A stretch of 64,000 nucleotides of DNA from Xenorhabdus griffiniae (GTDB taxonomy: Bacteria; Pseudomonadota; Gammaproteobacteria; Enterobacterales; Enterobacteriaceae): NCBI RefSeq assembly GCF_037265215.1, contig NZ_CP147737.1, positions 3,132,001-3,196,000 on the forward strand. The letters are read 5' to 3'. The notes beneath the pieces are model-generated. The model made no database searches and was not told the DNA's origin. It was given only the letters and a program-made list of their open reading frames with translations. Shown here piece by piece: positions 30,363-41,568 of the stretch; positions within the stretch are counted from its first letter, which is position 1; each line of letters opens with the position of its first letter. A program made the translations under genes and the position numbers.

Positions 30363-32411
30363 GTGAAAAGCAGCGCTATCAGCAACGCAACCCTAAGCTG
30401 GAATGAGCAGGGCACCCCCATTTCAGAGCAGTTTGATGATGTTTATTTTTCAAATCAAGATGGCTTGGAAGAAACATTATATGTATTTTTGAAAGGCAAT
30501 CATTTTCCTCAACGTTTTAATACACATTCCCGTCCAGAGTGTGTTATTGCAGAAACTGGATTCGGTACTGGATTGAATTTCCTGACACTTTGTCAATCTT
30601 TCTCTCATTTTAGACAACAATATCCTGAAGCTGTATTAAAACGGCTACATTACATCAGTTTTGAAAAATACCCATTAAAACCCATTGACCTGAAAACAGC
30701 ACATCAACGTTGGCCAGAACTGAAAACGTTTTCTGAGCAATTATGCCAACAATGGCCCTTACCACTGGCAGGCTGCCATAGATTAATCCTGGATAATGGC
30801 GCTATTACCCTGGATCTTTGGTTTGGCGATGTAAATGATCTATTACCGAAAATAAGTTCAAGCCTGACAGGGAAAATTGATGCCTGGTTTTTAGATGGTT
30901 TTGCACCAGCAAAAAATCCACAAATGTGGAGTGAACAGCTGTTCGCTGCAATGGCCAAATTTTGTCGTCCTGAAGGAACTTTTGCGACCTTTACTTCCGC
31001 CGGAACAGTCCGCCGAGGATTGCAGGCAGCAGGCTTTAATGTCACTAAGGTTAAAGGCTTTGGGCGTAAAAGAGAGATGCTAACTGGCACCTTATCTCCA
31101 TCAAGTGGCCCACTTCACTTACCTTATGCACCCTGGTTTTCTCGCAAAGCCGCTACCTGTACCGATGACATTGCCATCATCGGTGGAGGTATTGCCAGTG
31201 CATTAACCGCACTTGCCCTATTGCGCCGTGGCGCCAAAGTCACACTATATTGCCAGGATGAACAACCTGCCCAAAATGCATCCGGCAATCAACAAGGGGC
31301 CATTTATCCCCTATTGAATGGTAATAGTGATCCGTTAGAACGTTTCTTTACATCAGCATTTACTTTTGCCCGCCGTCAGTACGATCAATTAATTGACGAA
31401 AATGTATCGTTTGACCATCAATGGTGTGGTGTCAGCCAATTAGCTTATGATGAAAAAAGCGCAAATAAAATCAGCAAAATGCTACGGACAGCATGGCCAG
31501 AAGACATTGCGCTTGGTATGAACCGCAACCAATTAAGCCATGTCAGTGGAATAGATGTGAATTATGCTGGCATTCACTACCCACAGGGAGGATGGTTATC
31601 CCCTGCTCAACTCACTCAAGCGGTGATTAAACTGGCTGAACAACGCGGAATGCAGGTTTATTTTAATCATAAAGTAATTCAGCTTATCCAGGGTGAAAAC
31701 GGCTGGCAATTGCAGCTTGAACATAAGGAAAACCTGCAATGCAAGGCTCACAAAGTTGTCATTATTGCCAATGGCCACTGTCTGCCACAATTTGAACAGA
31801 CTAAAAAACTCCCTGTAACCGCTGTTCGCGGTCAGGTTAGCCATATTCCAACCACAGATAGCCTGAGCCAATTGAAAAGCGTACTGTGCTACGATGGCTA
31901 CATGACTCCCGTTAATCCTAATAACCAATATCACTGTATCGGTGCCAGTTATCAACGCAACCAGTTGGATACACGGTATTCGTCTATCGAGCAACAAGAA
32001 AACCGAGATCGTTTATTAAAATGTTTCCCTGATGTTGATTGGCCACAGGAAATTGACATTTCAGAAGAGAAGTCTCGTCAGGGTATCCGATGTGTCATCC
32101 GGGATCATATGCCAATGATCGGGAATGTTCCTGCTTTCAATGAGCTTATGGATAAATATGCAAATTTATCTCTGCAAATAAACACGAATAAGATGATTGA
32201 AGAATCTCCTTGTTATCCAGATTTATTTGTTCTTGGTGTGTTAGGTTCACGTGGATTATGTTCTGCTCCTTTAAGCGCAGAATTATTGGCTAGCCAAATT
32301 TTCGGGGAACCTCTCCCACTTGATGACGAAACATTAGCGGCTTTACACCCAAATCGCTTTTGGGTGAGAAAGCTATTACGTGGCAAAGCGGTAAGAACAG
32401 AAAAACCTTAA
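30363..32411 (+). CDS. mnmC: Bifunctional tRNA mnm5s2U34 biosynthesis protein MnmC
   Basis: A 682-residue fusion of two enzymes acting on the wobble uridine. The N-terminal methyltransferase (about 1-250) has the SAM loop [13 protein letters not shown] and [17 protein letters not shown]. The C-terminal FAD-dependent oxidoreductase begins near residue 270 with [20 protein letters not shown] and removes the carboxymethyl group before methylation. It starts with GTG at 30363. Divergent from fabB as in E. coli. Confidence 0.96.
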   Translation: MKSSAISNATLSWNEQGTPISEQFDDVYFSNQDGLEETLYVFLKGNHFPQRFNTHSRPECVIAETGFGTGLNFLTLCQSFSHFRQQYPEAVLKRLHYISFEKYPLKPIDLKTAHQRWPELKTFSEQLCQQWPLPLAGCHRLILDNGAITLDLWFGDVNDLLPKISSSLTGKIDAWFLDGFAPAKNPQMWSEQLFAAMAKFCRPEGTFATFTSAGTVRRGLQAAGFNVTKVKGFGRKREMLTGTLSPSSGPLHLPYAPWFSRKAATCTDDIAIIGGGIASALTALALLRRGAKVTLYCQDEQPAQNASGNQQGAIYPLLNGNSDPLERFFTSAFTFARRQYDQLIDENVSFDHQWCGVSQLAYDEKSANKISKMLRTAWPEDIALGMNRNQLSHVSGIDVNYAGIHYPQGGWLSPAQLTQAVIKLAEQRGMQVYFNHKVIQLIQGENGWQLQLEHKENLQCKAHKVVIIANGHCLPQFEQTKKLPVTAVRGQVSHIPTTDSLSQLKSVLCYDGYMTPVNPNNQYHCIGASYQRNQLDTRYSSIEQQENRDRLLKCFPDVDWPQEIDISEEKSRQGIRCVIRDHMPMIGNVPAFNELMDKYANLSLQINTNKMIEESPCYPDLFVLGVLGSRGLCSAPLSAELLASQIFGEPLPLDDETLAALHPNRFWVRKLLRGKAVRTEKP

Positions 32412-32427
32412 AGTAGTTTATGTTGTG

Positions 32428-32456
32428 CACCAGACATGGGAAAATTATGTCTGGTG
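32428..32456. terminator. Hairpin between converging mnmC and GNAT genes
   Basis: A perfect 10 bp stem, CACCAGACAT with ATGTCTGGTG, and a 9-base loop, 17 bases after the mnmC stop. No clear T-run follows, so it is a probable but atypical terminator. Confidence 0.55.
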
Positions 32457-32509
32457 TAAATCCCAAGATTTTTATTCCCCAAATCGATATCATTTTCAAA
32501 TTCAGTAAG

Positions 32510-33052
32510 TTACTTAGGTATAGTCGTCACAGTAAGCAAACGTCTCATTGCACAACGTTGTTCTTCAGCAAATCCATAATCGATTTCACTTTGTCGTATT
32601 TGCTGTAATGACTCAGAAAGTTGCTGTGACTCTAAGATCTCAAACCCCAATTTATGATAGAAGGGTGCATTCCAGTTAACATAACGAAAAGTTGTCAATG
32701 TCACAGCGTTAAGATGGCGCTGTTCAGCAACCTGAATAACTTTTTCAATCAATGCTTTTCCAATACCTTTTCTCTGCCAATTTTCATGCACTGAAAGCTC
32801 CATAATATGTAAGCCATCATCTAACGGCTTAGCTAAAATAAAGCCAACAGGCAGAGCATCTTCATTAAGGGCAACCCAGCTATTGCCTTGCGCAATATAG
32901 TCCAAATGTTGCTGCTCCGTTTGCACATGACCATCGGCTATCCAAGCCAGCTCGGGTATAAACCTAAACAATTTCGCAGCAGAACGTTCTATTGCGGGTA
33001 ATTGGCTTACATCTGATTTTTGTGTTAAGCGAATAGAAGACCTTGTGTTCAA
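32510..33052 (-). CDS. GNAT-family N-acetyltransferase
   Basis: The acetyl-CoA loop is [16 protein letters not shown] (the R/Q-x-x-G-x-G/A motif), preceded by LHIMELSVH and followed by [10 protein letters not shown], the core of a single-domain GNAT enzyme acetylating an amine or small molecule. The frame is open to 33115, but the likely start is a TTG at 33052 with TGAGG seven bases upstream, overlapping the TGA stop of the preceding gene; this gives 180 residues and suggests translational coupling. The substrate is unknown. Confidence 0.8.
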   Translation of the reverse strand: MNTRSSIRLTQKSDVSQLPAIERSAAKLFRFIPELAWIADGHVQTEQQHLDYIAQGNSWVALNEDALPVGFILAKPLDDGLHIMELSVHENWQRKGIGKALIEKVIQVAEQRHLNAVTLTTFRYVNWNAPFYHKLGFEILESQQLSESLQQIRQSEIDYGFAEEQRCAMRRLLTVTTIPK

Positions 33053-33570
33053 ATCATAAACCTCATTGTTGCAATAATGACACCAGAAAAACCAAACATC
33101 ATGGTGACCATCCATTTGGTTTGAGCAACTATTTTGTTGGATAGCTCCTCATTTAGAGTTGATATTTTCTGATGTATAGATGAGATATCACCTCGTATAG
33201 AAGATATCTCACCACGTACAGCTATCATATCCTTCTGCAAGATCGATACGTCATTACGTATAGAAGCTATTTCACTTCTCAGCGAGGACATATCACTACG
33301 CACAGATGATATCTCCTTGTAAATCAGTGAACTAACCATTTCAATATCCGTTTTTGTTGCATAGTTTGATTTTATAACAGCAACATCCATTTTGATTTGA
33401 GCAACGTCTGATTCCAGATTCTCAACTCTTTTTTCCAATGTTATATTCATCGATTTTTTCTCAGCAAATCTTAATACGTCATAATTTATAGGTTCAGGTA
33501 ATAAAAGTGCTTTGTTATTTTCAGCATACTCTCTGTCACCACTTTGAATAAAGTTTCTTCCTAGTTTCAT
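33049..33570 (-). CDS. Coiled-coil protein with C-terminal membrane anchor, function unknown
   Basis: A 173-residue protein starting at ATG 33570 with AGGAG 8 bases upstream. Residues about 42-145 are a long coiled coil with reiterated Ser-Ile/Leu-Arg-x-(D/E)-(I/M/V) units (for example [28 protein letters not shown]), reflected in the DNA as imperfect short repeats. Residues about 150-172 ([19 protein letters not shown]) form one membrane helix. This shape occurs in many small phage- or plasmid-borne proteins of unknown function, such as XhlA-like proteins. The stop codon overlaps the TTG start of the acetyltransferase. Confidence 0.75.
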   Translation of the reverse strand: MKLGRNFIQSGDREYAENNKALLLPEPINYDVLRFAEKKSMNITLEKRVENLESDVAQIKMDVAVIKSNYATKTDIEMVSSLIYKEISSVRSDMSSLRSEIASIRNDVSILQKDMIAVRGEISSIRGDISSIHQKISTLNEELSNKIVAQTKWMVTMMFGFSGVIIATMRFMI

Positions 33571-33964
33571 GTCACTATCTCCTGAAATATCCTTTTCTAG
33601 TTTTGACTTACCAAGAGAAATTTATTTGTTTTTTAATCTTAGCCCTTATTGACTTTTAACTTATAAACCCTCTTAAATCAGTGAGTTAGTTAAGTAAAAA
33701 CCTCTTTATTTCCCTGTGTGTCATGACCAAAAGCTTAGCATCATTATTTATTTTAATCATCAGTCGTTCCATTAATAACATGATTATTTAAAAGCAATGA
33801 TAAATAATTATATTCATACTCGTTAAAATCTAACATATTTATACATCATTTTAACGTGACATAAAAAAAATCCTCTTAGATTAAGGTAATAAATAGAATG
33901 TCATTATTTTAGACATCATTTATATTTAATTTAATTCAATATATTAACACCCTAATTATTTTAA

Positions 33965-34069
33965 TACACCAATCCAACCTCAAGTTTCAGCTTGAAAATC
34001 AATGCTATTATTTATATCTCCCCGCGTAGCGAGGGGATATAAAATGCATCTTGAAAGGCGGTGGGTATA
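33965..34069. repeat. Palindromic intergenic element, copy E (decayed ends)
   Basis: The left end is the altered form TACACCAATCCAACCTCAAG and the right end CTTGAAAGGCGGTGGGTATA. The centre keeps TATATCTCCCCGCGTAGCG followed by AGGGGATATA. An older copy, isolated in AT-rich DNA. Confidence 0.78.
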
Positions 34070-34263
34070 TAACAACATTGTTCCAGCAAGGAGTGCTTAA
34101 AGCTATATTTTGGACAAATTTAACCGTCAGATAACTCTACTTTATATTTACTATAAAAAACTCAATAAAGATTTCATTATCACCATTTATTCTCATTATT
34201 GAGATGCACTACGCATTTTTTTGTCGTTGAAGATAGGGGATTACTCAGTCCGAGCAAAAATAA

Positions 34264-34283
34264 AGGGCTATCTGAATAGCCCT
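34264..34283 (-). terminator. Terminator downstream of yfcL
   Basis: A perfect 8 bp stem, AGGGCTAT with ATAGCCCT, and a 4-base loop. On the minus strand it is followed by TTATTTTTGC. It ends the aroC-yfcA-epmC-yfcL direction of transcription after repeat copy F. Confidence 0.75.
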
Positions 34284-34299
34284 AAATAAAGTTATTTTT

Positions 34300-34368
34300 A
34301 TATATCCATCTAACTTCAAGATGCGTGTGATTTCATATCGTGTTGCCACTTGAAGTTTAATGCGTATA
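34300..34368. repeat. Palindromic intergenic element, copy F (short form)
   Basis: Left end TATATCCATCTAACTTCAAG, right end CACTTGAAGTTTAATGCGTA; it lacks the central GC-rich hairpin, like copy D. It sits 8 bases beyond the yfcL stop. Confidence 0.76.
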
Positions 34369-34376
34369 TTAAAGAA

Positions 34377-34652
34377 TTACTCTTTCGCACCATCCAGCAG
34401 TTTTTGCCAGGTCGCCAAAACCAAAACTTGATCTGGTGGAGTCAGTTCTCCCACTTTAATGGCTTTGTGGATGCTTTCTTCAACACGCTGATGAAGCTGT
34501 TCGACCGTATTTGCACCTTCTTGCTCTAATTCAGCAACAGCTAATGTCAGATGCCCGCGGAGGTAACCACCAGCAAATAATTCATCATCACTGGCCTGTT
34601 CAACCATATCATCAATTTGCGCCAGAATGCGTGTTTCAAACTCTGCGAGCAT
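34377..34652 (-). CDS. yfcL: YfcL family protein
   Basis: A 91-residue soluble acidic protein that matches E. coli YfcL along its length, including ASDDELFAGGYLRGHLTLAV. Its function is unknown; it lies 21 bases after epmC, and the fixed yfcL-epmC pairing suggests a link to EF-P modification, which is inference. Confidence 0.92.
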   Translation of the reverse strand: MLAEFETRILAQIDDMVEQASDDELFAGGYLRGHLTLAVAELEQEGANTVEQLHQRVEESIHKAIKVGELTPPDQVLVLATWQKLLDGAKE

Positions 34653-34673
34653 TATTTTTTCCTCAACATCAAA

Positions 34674-35225
34674 TTAATTAGCAAAGCGATCTTCCGGATA
34701 AGGAAAATGCTCTGCTTTTAGTGGAGGCGTATTGTAGAACGATTGCAGACCTTGAATAAAGCGTGCAGCTCGTGCAGGTATCCCATTTTCAAGGTATTGC
34801 ATGACTTGTACATGCACTTTCCGCTGAAAAACAAGGCGATCCGGCTCAAAATCACCTTCAAGGTTGTCACAACTGACATTAAAGGGAAATCCCGCAGCTA
34901 CACAGAATAACCACTCCAGCGATTGTGGCTTAATCTCTACCTTTTCAAACGCTTCCTGAGTTTGAGCGTCACGCCCATCAGGGCAGTACCAGTAACCAAA
35001 ATCGATCAGTTTGCGACGCTCTTCACCCGCAATACACCAATGAGAAATTTCATGTAATCCACTGGCATAAAATCCGTGGGCGAACACTATCCGGTTAAAG
35101 TCCACTTCATCATCTGCAGGCAGATAAATTGGCTCATCGTCACCTTTTATCAGACGAGTGTTGTAGTCATTACTAAAGCAATTATCAAAAATTTCAATCA
35201 GTTGTTGATAATGATGTGCGGTCAT
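34674..35225 (-). CDS. epmC: Elongation factor P hydroxylase EpmC (YfcM)
   Basis: A 183-residue enzyme that hydroxylates the modified lysine of elongation factor P after EpmA/EpmB action. The metal-binding HEISHWCIAG motif, the DFGYWYCPDGRDAQTQ segment and CDNLEGDFEPDR agree with E. coli EpmC. It is flanked by yfcA (21 bases upstream) and yfcL (21 bases downstream). Confidence 0.94.
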   Translation of the reverse strand: MTAHHYQQLIEIFDNCFSNDYNTRLIKGDDEPIYLPADDEVDFNRIVFAHGFYASGLHEISHWCIAGEERRKLIDFGYWYCPDGRDAQTQEAFEKVEIKPQSLEWLFCVAAGFPFNVSCDNLEGDFEPDRLVFQRKVHVQVMQYLENGIPARAARFIQGLQSFYNTPPLKAEHFPYPEDRFAN

Positions 35226-35246
35226 GTATTAATGCCAGATCCTAAA

Positions 35247-36059
35247 TCAAAAATAAAATGCCAGCCAAGAACGGACAGTATCTCCGTGCTGATCATAAAG
35301 AAGTTTGATGCTCATCAAGAAGGAAATTGTCACTAACAGCGGACGGATGAGTTTCTTCCCTTTGCTCAACACCAAACTCGCCCCTAATCGCGCACCGATT
35401 ATTTGCCCTACCAGCATCACAACGCCCGCCAGCCATAAGATCTGTCCACCAAGCACAAAGAATCCCAAGGCTCCGAGGTTAGATGCAAAGTTCAGTACCT
35501 TGGCATGAGCCGTCGCTTTCGCCAAATTGTAACCACAAAGCATGACATAAGAGAGTGCGAAAAACGATCCCGTTCCTGGCCCAAACACGCCATCGTAAAA
35601 ACCAATGCCACAGCCGGCAAGGCAACCAAACGCAATTGAGCCAATACGACGTTGCCGATCTTCGGCACCAATACTCGGTACTAATAGGAAATAAAGGCCG
35701 ATAATGATCACTAATGCCGGCAATAAATAACGCAGAAAATCCGGTGACACAAATTGAACCAACAACGCGCCCAACATGGCGCCAATTATCGTCATGACGA
35801 TAGCAAAACGCTGGGAACGCAAATCGACTACACCACGGCGGATAAAATAAAGGCTGGCAGAGAAAGAACTACCTATAGCCTGTAACTTACTTGTTGCCAA
35901 TGCCTGGACCGGAGAAACCCCCACCGATAGCAACGCAGGAATGGTCAATAATCCACCGCCCCCTGCAATAGAATCGATAAACCCCGCCACCAGCGCAACC
36001 AAAAAGAGGAGACCGTAAATTTCCGGCCCCAATAATGACCATTCCATTATGCATTTCAC
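35247..36059 (-). CDS. yfcA: TSUP/TauE-SafE family membrane transporter YfcA
   Basis: A 270-residue protein of about eight membrane helices, with the family motif GFIDSIAGGGGLLTIPALL at the N-terminus and the matching repeat GIGFYDGVFGPGTGSFFAL in the second half. Family members export sulfur-containing organic anions; YfcA itself is uncharacterised. It follows aroC by 55 bases: the mepA endopeptidase gene that lies between aroC and yfcA in E. coli is absent. Confidence 0.92.
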   Translation of the reverse strand: MKCIMEWSLLGPEIYGLLFLVALVAGFIDSIAGGGGLLTIPALLSVGVSPVQALATSKLQAIGSSFSASLYFIRRGVVDLRSQRFAIVMTIIGAMLGALLVQFVSPDFLRYLLPALVIIIGLYFLLVPSIGAEDRQRRIGSIAFGCLAGCGIGFYDGVFGPGTGSFFALSYVMLCGYNLAKATAHAKVLNFASNLGALGFFVLGGQILWLAGVVMLVGQIIGARLGASLVLSKGKKLIRPLLVTISFLMSIKLLYDQHGDTVRSWLAFYF

Positions 36060-36114
36060 CAGAAAACTGCTTGCTTATTCTCATGATACCTTTCAGCATC
36101 AACCGAAGCAGGTA

Positions 36115-37206
36115 TCAAAAGCCTCTTCCCAGCCTACCAACGTTCACATCAGCACACTGTGCCCGCTGGCGCAGTAAGTGATCCATCAGCACAATCGCCA
36201 TCATGGCTTCTGCGATAGGTACGGCGCGAATACCAACACAAGGATCGTGGCGGCCGCGAGTCACCATATCCACTTCTTCTCCCTGACGAGTGATAGTTCT
36301 GCCTGGCACCATAATGCTGGATGTCGGTTTCAAGGCAATATGCGCAATAATTGGCTGACTACTACTAATTCCGCCTAAAATGCCGCCAGCATGGTTACTG
36401 GTAAACCCCTGCGTCGTCATTTCATCACGGTTTTCACTGCCACGTAAATTGATAACACCGAAACCATCACCAATTTCAACACCTTTGACTGCGTTAATGC
36501 TCATCAAAGCATGGGCAATGTCTGCATCCAAACGGTCAAAAACCGGTTCCCCTAATCCCGCAGGAACGTTTTCGGCAACCACACTGACTTTCGCACCAAT
36601 GGAATCTCCCTCTTTTTTCAATGTCCGGAGTAATTCATCAAGCTGCGTCAACTTACTTGCATCCGGGCAGAAAAAAGGATTCTGTTCAACCAGATCCCAA
36701 TCTTTCAGTTCACAATGAATATCGCCCATCTGAGTCAGGCAAGCACGAATAAGAATACCGTGTTTTTCGAATAGATATTTTTTAGCTATTGCCCCTGCTG
36801 CAACGCGCATGGCAGTTTCACGGGCAGATGAACGCCCGCCACCACGGTAATCTCGCATCCCATATTTCTGTTCATAGGTATAGTCAGCATGACCTGGGCG
36901 GAAAACATCTTTAATCGCACTGTAATCTTGTGAACGCTGATCGGTGTTTTCAATCATCAGGCCAATGCTAGTACCTGTTGTTACGCCGTTAAAAACGCCA
37001 GAAAGAATACGAACCTGATCGGGTTCACGACGCTGTGTCGTATAACGGGAGGTTCCCGGACGACGCCTGTCTAAATCGATTTGTAAGTCAGCTTCTGTAA
37101 TAGCAATACCTGGTGGAACACCATCGACAATACATCCCAGTGCGATCCCGTGAGATTCACCAAACGTGGTGACACGAAAAAACTGCCCAATACTATTTCC
37201 TGCCAT
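36115..37206 (-). CDS. aroC: Chorismate synthase AroC
   Basis: A 363-residue FMN-dependent enzyme that turns EPSP into chorismate, the branch point for aromatic amino acids, folate, quinones and siderophores. The start is at 37206 ([20 protein letters not shown]), matching the E. coli protein; the frame runs 20 codons further upstream. Signatures include [14 protein letters not shown] and [19 protein letters not shown]. It is separated from prmB by repeat copy G, so it may have its own promoter. Confidence 0.97.
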   Translation of the reverse strand: MAGNSIGQFFRVTTFGESHGIALGCIVDGVPPGIAITEADLQIDLDRRRPGTSRYTTQRREPDQVRILSGVFNGVTTGTSIGLMIENTDQRSQDYSAIKDVFRPGHADYTYEQKYGMRDYRGGGRSSARETAMRVAAGAIAKKYLFEKHGILIRACLTQMGDIHCELKDWDLVEQNPFFCPDASKLTQLDELLRTLKKEGDSIGAKVSVVAENVPAGLGEPVFDRLDADIAHALMSINAVKGVEIGDGFGVINLRGSENRDEMTTQGFTSNHAGGILGGISSSQPIIAHIALKPTSSIMVPGRTITRQGEEVDMVTRGRHDPCVGIRAVPIAEAMMAIVLMDHLLRQRAQCADVNVGRLGRGF

Positions 37207-37307
37207 TCCTAGCCTGCCATTATTCTCTGTGCATTTAAAAAGAGTGAATAACAATAACTCACCCAATGATTAAAACCTATCATATTCCAGTAATTTTATT
37301 TGCCTTT

Positions 37308-37412
37308 TATACGCATTAAACTTCAAGTTGCAATTTACAATATGCTATGAAACCTAATATCTCCCCGCTTTGCGGGGAGATATCACACGCATCTTAAAGT
37401 TAGATGGGTATA
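37308..37412. repeat. Palindromic intergenic element, copy G
   Basis: Left end TATACGCATTAAACTTCAAG, right end TCTTAAAGTTAGATGGGTAT, with the perfect central hairpin ATCTCCCCGC-TTT-GCGGGGAGAT. It occupies a third of the 315-base gap between prmB and aroC; the rest of that gap shows nothing recognisable beyond the presumed aroC promoter. Confidence 0.84.
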
Positions 37413-37521
37413 TCCTTAATCTTTCGAGCAACAATATTGCTAGTTACGACTCGAAATCCACTGGATATTGATACAATTTATATGAAATAGCCGTTTTAAC
37501 CACTGGATGAATGAGAAAATA

Positions 37522-38457
37522 TCAGTCTTTGAATGGCTGGAAATATTCCTGATATTCAACAAGCTGCTGGCGAGTCAGCACGAAAACACCGTCACCATAA
37601 TCATGTTTGAATGTCAGCCATTTGAAGGGGACTTCCGGGTATTGCTCAATCAGGTGGACCATACTGTTACCTACTTCACATACCACAATTCCCTCTTCTG
37701 AAAGGAAATCCGGGGCAGTTGCCAAAATACGACGAACCAAATCCAACCCATCAATACCTGCAGCCATGGCTAATGTAGGTTCATGATCGTATTCCTGAGG
37801 AAAATCACTCATATCTTCTTCATCGACATAAGGAGGATTAGTGACAATGATGTCGTATTTCACCGGTGGTATATCATGAAATAGATCTGAACGGATCGGG
37901 ATTACACGATGAGAAAGTTTATGATTCTCTATATTTATTTCTGCCACTTCCAAAGCATCAGGAGAAATATCAACAGCATCAACTTCGGCTTCTGGGAAGG
38001 CATGGGCACAGGCGATTGCAATACACCCGCTTCCGGTACAAAGATCCAAAATTGTCGATGGCTGACGTGAGATAAGCCCTTCAAAATGCTCTTCAATCAC
38101 ATCTCTAATCAGTGAACGTGGAATCAAAACGCGCTCATCGACATAGAATTCATGACCACAGAACCAAGCTCGATTTATCAAATAAGCAACAGGAACACGT
38201 TCGTTAATACGACGCAAGACAAGTTCCACGATGCGTTGACGCTCTGTTGATGTCAGGCGTGAAGCCAGCATTGAATCAGGAACATCCATAGGCAAACGCA
38301 ATGAAGGGAGAACTAACTGCAAAGCTTCATCCCACGGATTACATGCCGTATGTCCACAATAGATACCCGATTCGCTAAAACGGCTAGTAGACCAACGCAA
38401 CATATCTAAAATGGTACGCAGTTCTGCAACAGCCTCATCGGCTACGATCTTATCCAA
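37522..38457 (-). CDS. prmB: 50S ribosomal protein L3 glutamine methyltransferase PrmB
   Basis: A 311-residue SAM-dependent methyltransferase that modifies a glutamine of ribosomal protein L3. The SAM loop is [15 protein letters not shown] and the catalytic NPPY motif is in [13 protein letters not shown], about residue 190. In E. coli it is divergent from smrB; here the amino acid permease and hut genes lie between them. Confidence 0.95.
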   Translation of the reverse strand: MDKIVADEAVAELRTILDMLRWSTSRFSESGIYCGHTACNPWDEALQLVLPSLRLPMDVPDSMLASRLTSTERQRIVELVLRRINERVPVAYLINRAWFCGHEFYVDERVLIPRSLIRDVIEEHFEGLISRQPSTILDLCTGSGCIAIACAHAFPEAEVDAVDISPDALEVAEINIENHKLSHRVIPIRSDLFHDIPPVKYDIIVTNPPYVDEEDMSDFPQEYDHEPTLAMAAGIDGLDLVRRILATAPDFLSEEGIVVCEVGNSMVHLIEQYPEVPFKWLTFKHDYGDGVFVLTRQQLVEYQEYFQPFKD

Positions 38458-38564
38458 AAAACACCTCCAAACAACAAAAGATATATCAGCTCGCTAGTTT
38501 GCCATGATCCAGAACACAAATCAGCTTTCTTAACACAGCGTTATTTTAGGGTGATATAGGAGGG

Positions 38565-39929
38565 TTAGCCATGACTTGGTTTTTTCACCCATAAATAATA
38601 GCTAATAGTCAATAATACTATCCATACTATCCCTACGTATAACGCAATCCGAGTATTTGGGAAATAACCTAATACCGCAATAACAAATCCCATAAACGCA
38701 ATAGCCAACGTTGGCGCAACAGGCCAGAAGGGAACAGGGAATTTAAGCTGTCTGGCCTCTTCTGCGGGCATCTTCCGGCGCATGATATATTGTGACAGCA
38801 GAATCATCAGCCATACCCACACAGTTGCAAATGTTGCGATGGAAGCAATAATGACGAAAACTTTTTCCGGCAACAAGTAATTCAAGAGGACGCCCACCAA
38901 CAAAATTCCTGACATTGCCAGCACCGTCACCCACGGTACTCCATTTTTAGTCAGTTGGGTAAACGAGGCTGGAGCCTGTTTTTCTTGCGCCATGCCATAC
39001 ATCATCCGTCCGGCACCAAAAATATCACTGTTGATCGCGGAAATTGCGGCAGTAATGACGACAATATTTAAAATATTGGCTGCGGAATCAATTCCCAAGC
39101 TGGAGAAGATTTGGACAAACGGGCTGCCATTTTGCCCCACTTGGTTCCACGGATAAATGCACATCAAAACAAACAGCGTAAGGACATAGAACAATAAGAT
39201 ACGGAATGGGACCGCATTGATTGCACGTGGGATGGATTTTTCTGGATTTTTAGCTTCACTGGCAGTGATACCAATAACCTCAATGCCACCAAAGGCAAAC
39301 ATCACGACCGTAAACGAGGCAATCACTCCCGCTATGCCGTTTGGCATAAATCCACCATGTTCCCATAAATTCGACAGGCCGGTGACATGCTCGGCTTCCT
39401 GACCAAACCCATACATCATGATGGCAAAACCGCCGACAATCATGGCGATAATCGCAACAACCTTGATGATGGACAGCCAAAATTCCATTTCACCAAATAC
39501 CTTCACATTGCATAGGTTGATTGCACCAATAAAAAAGACAATGCCAAGTACCCAAATCCACTGGTCAACATGGGGAAACCAGAGCTTCATATAGATGCCA
39601 AATGCAGTGACGTCAGCAAGGCAAACGACCAGCATTTCAAAAACGTAAGTCCATCCGGTCAGAAAACCCGCCAATGGCCCTAAATACTGGGTGGCATAAT
39701 AAGAGAAAGAGCCTGGCGCGGAGCGATGTACCGCCATTTCCCCCAATGCCCGCATGACCATAAATACAGCTGCACCGCCAATGGCGTAAGCTAGCAATAC
39801 CGCAGGCCCTGCGGCTTTAATGGCTCCCGCTGAACCATAGAAAAGACCGGTGCCAATTGCCGAACCCAGAGCCATAAACCGAATGTGGCGAACACTTAAT
39901 CCTCGTTTGAGTTGTGAAATGTTTTGCAT
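38565..39929 (-). CDS. hutT: APC-family amino acid permease, probable histidine permease HutT
   Basis: A 454-residue, 12-helix permease close to E. coli ProY, with the substrate-binding [13 protein letters not shown] in helix 1 and [21 protein letters not shown] in helix 6. Its place 92 bases after hutH, on the same strand and as the last gene of the block, makes histidine the likely substrate, as for HutT of pseudomonads. Sequence alone would also allow a proline-specific ProY role. A 21-base GC hairpin lies between hutH and this gene. Confidence 0.78.
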   Translation of the reverse strand: MQNISQLKRGLSVRHIRFMALGSAIGTGLFYGSAGAIKAAGPAVLLAYAIGGAAVFMVMRALGEMAVHRSAPGSFSYYATQYLGPLAGFLTGWTYVFEMLVVCLADVTAFGIYMKLWFPHVDQWIWVLGIVFFIGAINLCNVKVFGEMEFWLSIIKVVAIIAMIVGGFAIMMYGFGQEAEHVTGLSNLWEHGGFMPNGIAGVIASFTVVMFAFGGIEVIGITASEAKNPEKSIPRAINAVPFRILLFYVLTLFVLMCIYPWNQVGQNGSPFVQIFSSLGIDSAANILNIVVITAAISAINSDIFGAGRMMYGMAQEKQAPASFTQLTKNGVPWVTVLAMSGILLVGVLLNYLLPEKVFVIIASIATFATVWVWLMILLSQYIMRRKMPAEEARQLKFPVPFWPVAPTLAIAFMGFVIAVLGYFPNTRIALYVGIVWIVLLTISYYLWVKKPSHG

Positions 39930-39982
39930 GATTTATCCTTATGTCTTTTATTATTAGATTGGAAGAGATAAATACTACGATA

Positions 39983-40003
39983 AGGCCGGAGCTTATCCGG
40001 CCT
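39983..40003 (-). other. Intercistronic hairpin between hutH and hutT
   Basis: An 8 bp perfect stem, AGGCCGGA with TCCGGCCT, around GCTTA. No T-run follows on the minus strand, so it looks like an mRNA-stabilising or partial-termination element that would lower hutT expression relative to hutUH. Confidence 0.55.
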
Positions 40004-40021
40004 AAGACGGTGAGTCTGTAC

Positions 40022-41554
40022 TTAGTTTTCTAAGATATTCCCAGCAGGCAACAAGGCAGAAAGTTGCTGTTCGGCCAACAACTGAATTGCTGCATCAATA
40101 TCCGGGGCGAAAAAGCGATCTTTATCATAATGTGCAACTTTATTGCGGAGAATATGGCGGGCTTTTTCCAATATCGGACTACTCGTCAAGCCATGACGAA
40201 AATCCATGCCCTGGCAAGCCGTTAGCCATTCAATCGCTAAGATCCCTCGCACATTATCTGCCATCTCCCATAAACGACGCCCCGCGGCGGGTGCCATTGA
40301 AACGTGATCTTCCTGATTGGCAGAGGTTGGCAAACTATCAACACTGGAAGGATGCGCCAGCGCCTTGTTCTCACTTGCCAGCGCAGCCGCAGTCACCTGT
40401 GCAATCATGAAACCGGAGTTAACACCGCTGTTTTCAACTAAGAATGGCGGCAACTGGGACATATTGCTGTCCATCAACAAGGCAATGCGGCGTTCTGACA
40501 ATGAACCTATTTCTGCCAGAGCAATAGCCAGATTATCCGATGCCATCGCGACCGGTTCAGCGTGGAAATTACCCCCAGAAATCACCTCATCTTCTTCAGT
40601 AAAGACCAGCGGATTATCAGAGACGGCATTGGCTTCAACCATAATGACATCAGCCGCATGGCGGATTTGGGCTAAACAAGCGCCCATCACTTGAGGCTGA
40701 CAGCGTAATGAATAAGGATCCTGAACTTTCGGGCAGTTTTTATGGGATTCACAAATCTCACTTTGTTCTCCCAATGCCAAACGGTAAAGGGCTGCCACAT
40801 CAATCTGGCCTTTCTGCCCACGGACTTCATGGATACGAGCATCAAAGGGTTTACGGGAGCCAAGAGCGGCTTCAACAGACATGGCGCCACAAACAATCGC
40901 TGATGCGAGTAAATCTTCGGCAGCAAATAGTCCTTTTAAGGCGAAGGCGGTAGAAGCTTGTGTACCATTGAGCAGTGCCAATCCTTCTTTGGCGACAAGA
41001 CACATCGGCTCAAGTCCCGCTTTTTCCAGTGCTACTTTTGCCGGCAGCCATTCGCCACGATAATGGGCTTTCCCTTCTCCCAACAATAACAAGCTCATAT
41101 GCGCTAATGGTGCTAAGTCACCCGAAGCCCCTACTGAACCTTTACTTGGAATACAGGGATAAACTTCAGCGTTGACCAAGGCAACCAATCCCTGGATCAC
41201 GCCCAGACGAATGCCGGAATAACCACGGGCAAGGCTATTGATTTTCAACACCATAATCAATCGGACAATTTTATCCGGCAGAGGCTCCCCCACACCCGCC
41301 GCATGTGACAACACAATAGAACGCTGCAATTCTTCCAAATCTTGTTCTGCAATACGGGTATTCGCCAGCAAACCAAAACCGGTATTGATACCATAAGCCG
41401 TTTTATTTTCACTGATAATGCGGTTCACGCAAGCAACACTGCTCTCAATGGCAGGAAAGCATTGTTCGTCCAAACTAATGTGAACAGGATGCTGATAAAC
41501 ATGACGTAATTCTTCAAGTGTCATTTTTCCCGGATGAATAGTGATATTTTTCAT
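40022..41554 (-). CDS. hutH: Histidine ammonia-lyase HutH
   Basis: A 510-residue enzyme that removes ammonia from L-histidine to give urocanate. The Ala143-Ser144-Gly145 triad in [15 protein letters not shown] forms the MIO electrophile; the later [15 protein letters not shown] segment is also conserved. It lies 14 bases after hutU in hutUHT. Confidence 0.97.
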   Translation of the reverse strand: MKNITIHPGKMTLEELRHVYQHPVHISLDEQCFPAIESSVACVNRIISENKTAYGINTGFGLLANTRIAEQDLEELQRSIVLSHAAGVGEPLPDKIVRLIMVLKINSLARGYSGIRLGVIQGLVALVNAEVYPCIPSKGSVGASGDLAPLAHMSLLLLGEGKAHYRGEWLPAKVALEKAGLEPMCLVAKEGLALLNGTQASTAFALKGLFAAEDLLASAIVCGAMSVEAALGSRKPFDARIHEVRGQKGQIDVAALYRLALGEQSEICESHKNCPKVQDPYSLRCQPQVMGACLAQIRHAADVIMVEANAVSDNPLVFTEEDEVISGGNFHAEPVAMASDNLAIALAEIGSLSERRIALLMDSNMSQLPPFLVENSGVNSGFMIAQVTAAALASENKALAHPSSVDSLPTSANQEDHVSMAPAAGRRLWEMADNVRGILAIEWLTACQGMDFRHGLTSSPILEKARHILRNKVAHYDKDRFFAPDIDAAIQLLAEQQLSALLPAGNILEN

Positions 41555-41568
41555 TCTAACAACGCTCC

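Larger units (their letters stand above)
33571..34376. other. AT-rich gene-free stretch with two repeat elements
   Basis: About 800 bases between the coiled-coil gene and yfcL. It contains repeat copies E and F and the terminator at 34264-34283. The remaining parts (33600-33960 and 34070-34260) are very AT-rich, with no credible frame, RNA gene or operator that I can recognise. Confidence 0.7.

Noticed and set aside
31596..31997. 133-codon frame opposite mnmC
   Set aside because: Shadow of mnmC without start signal.
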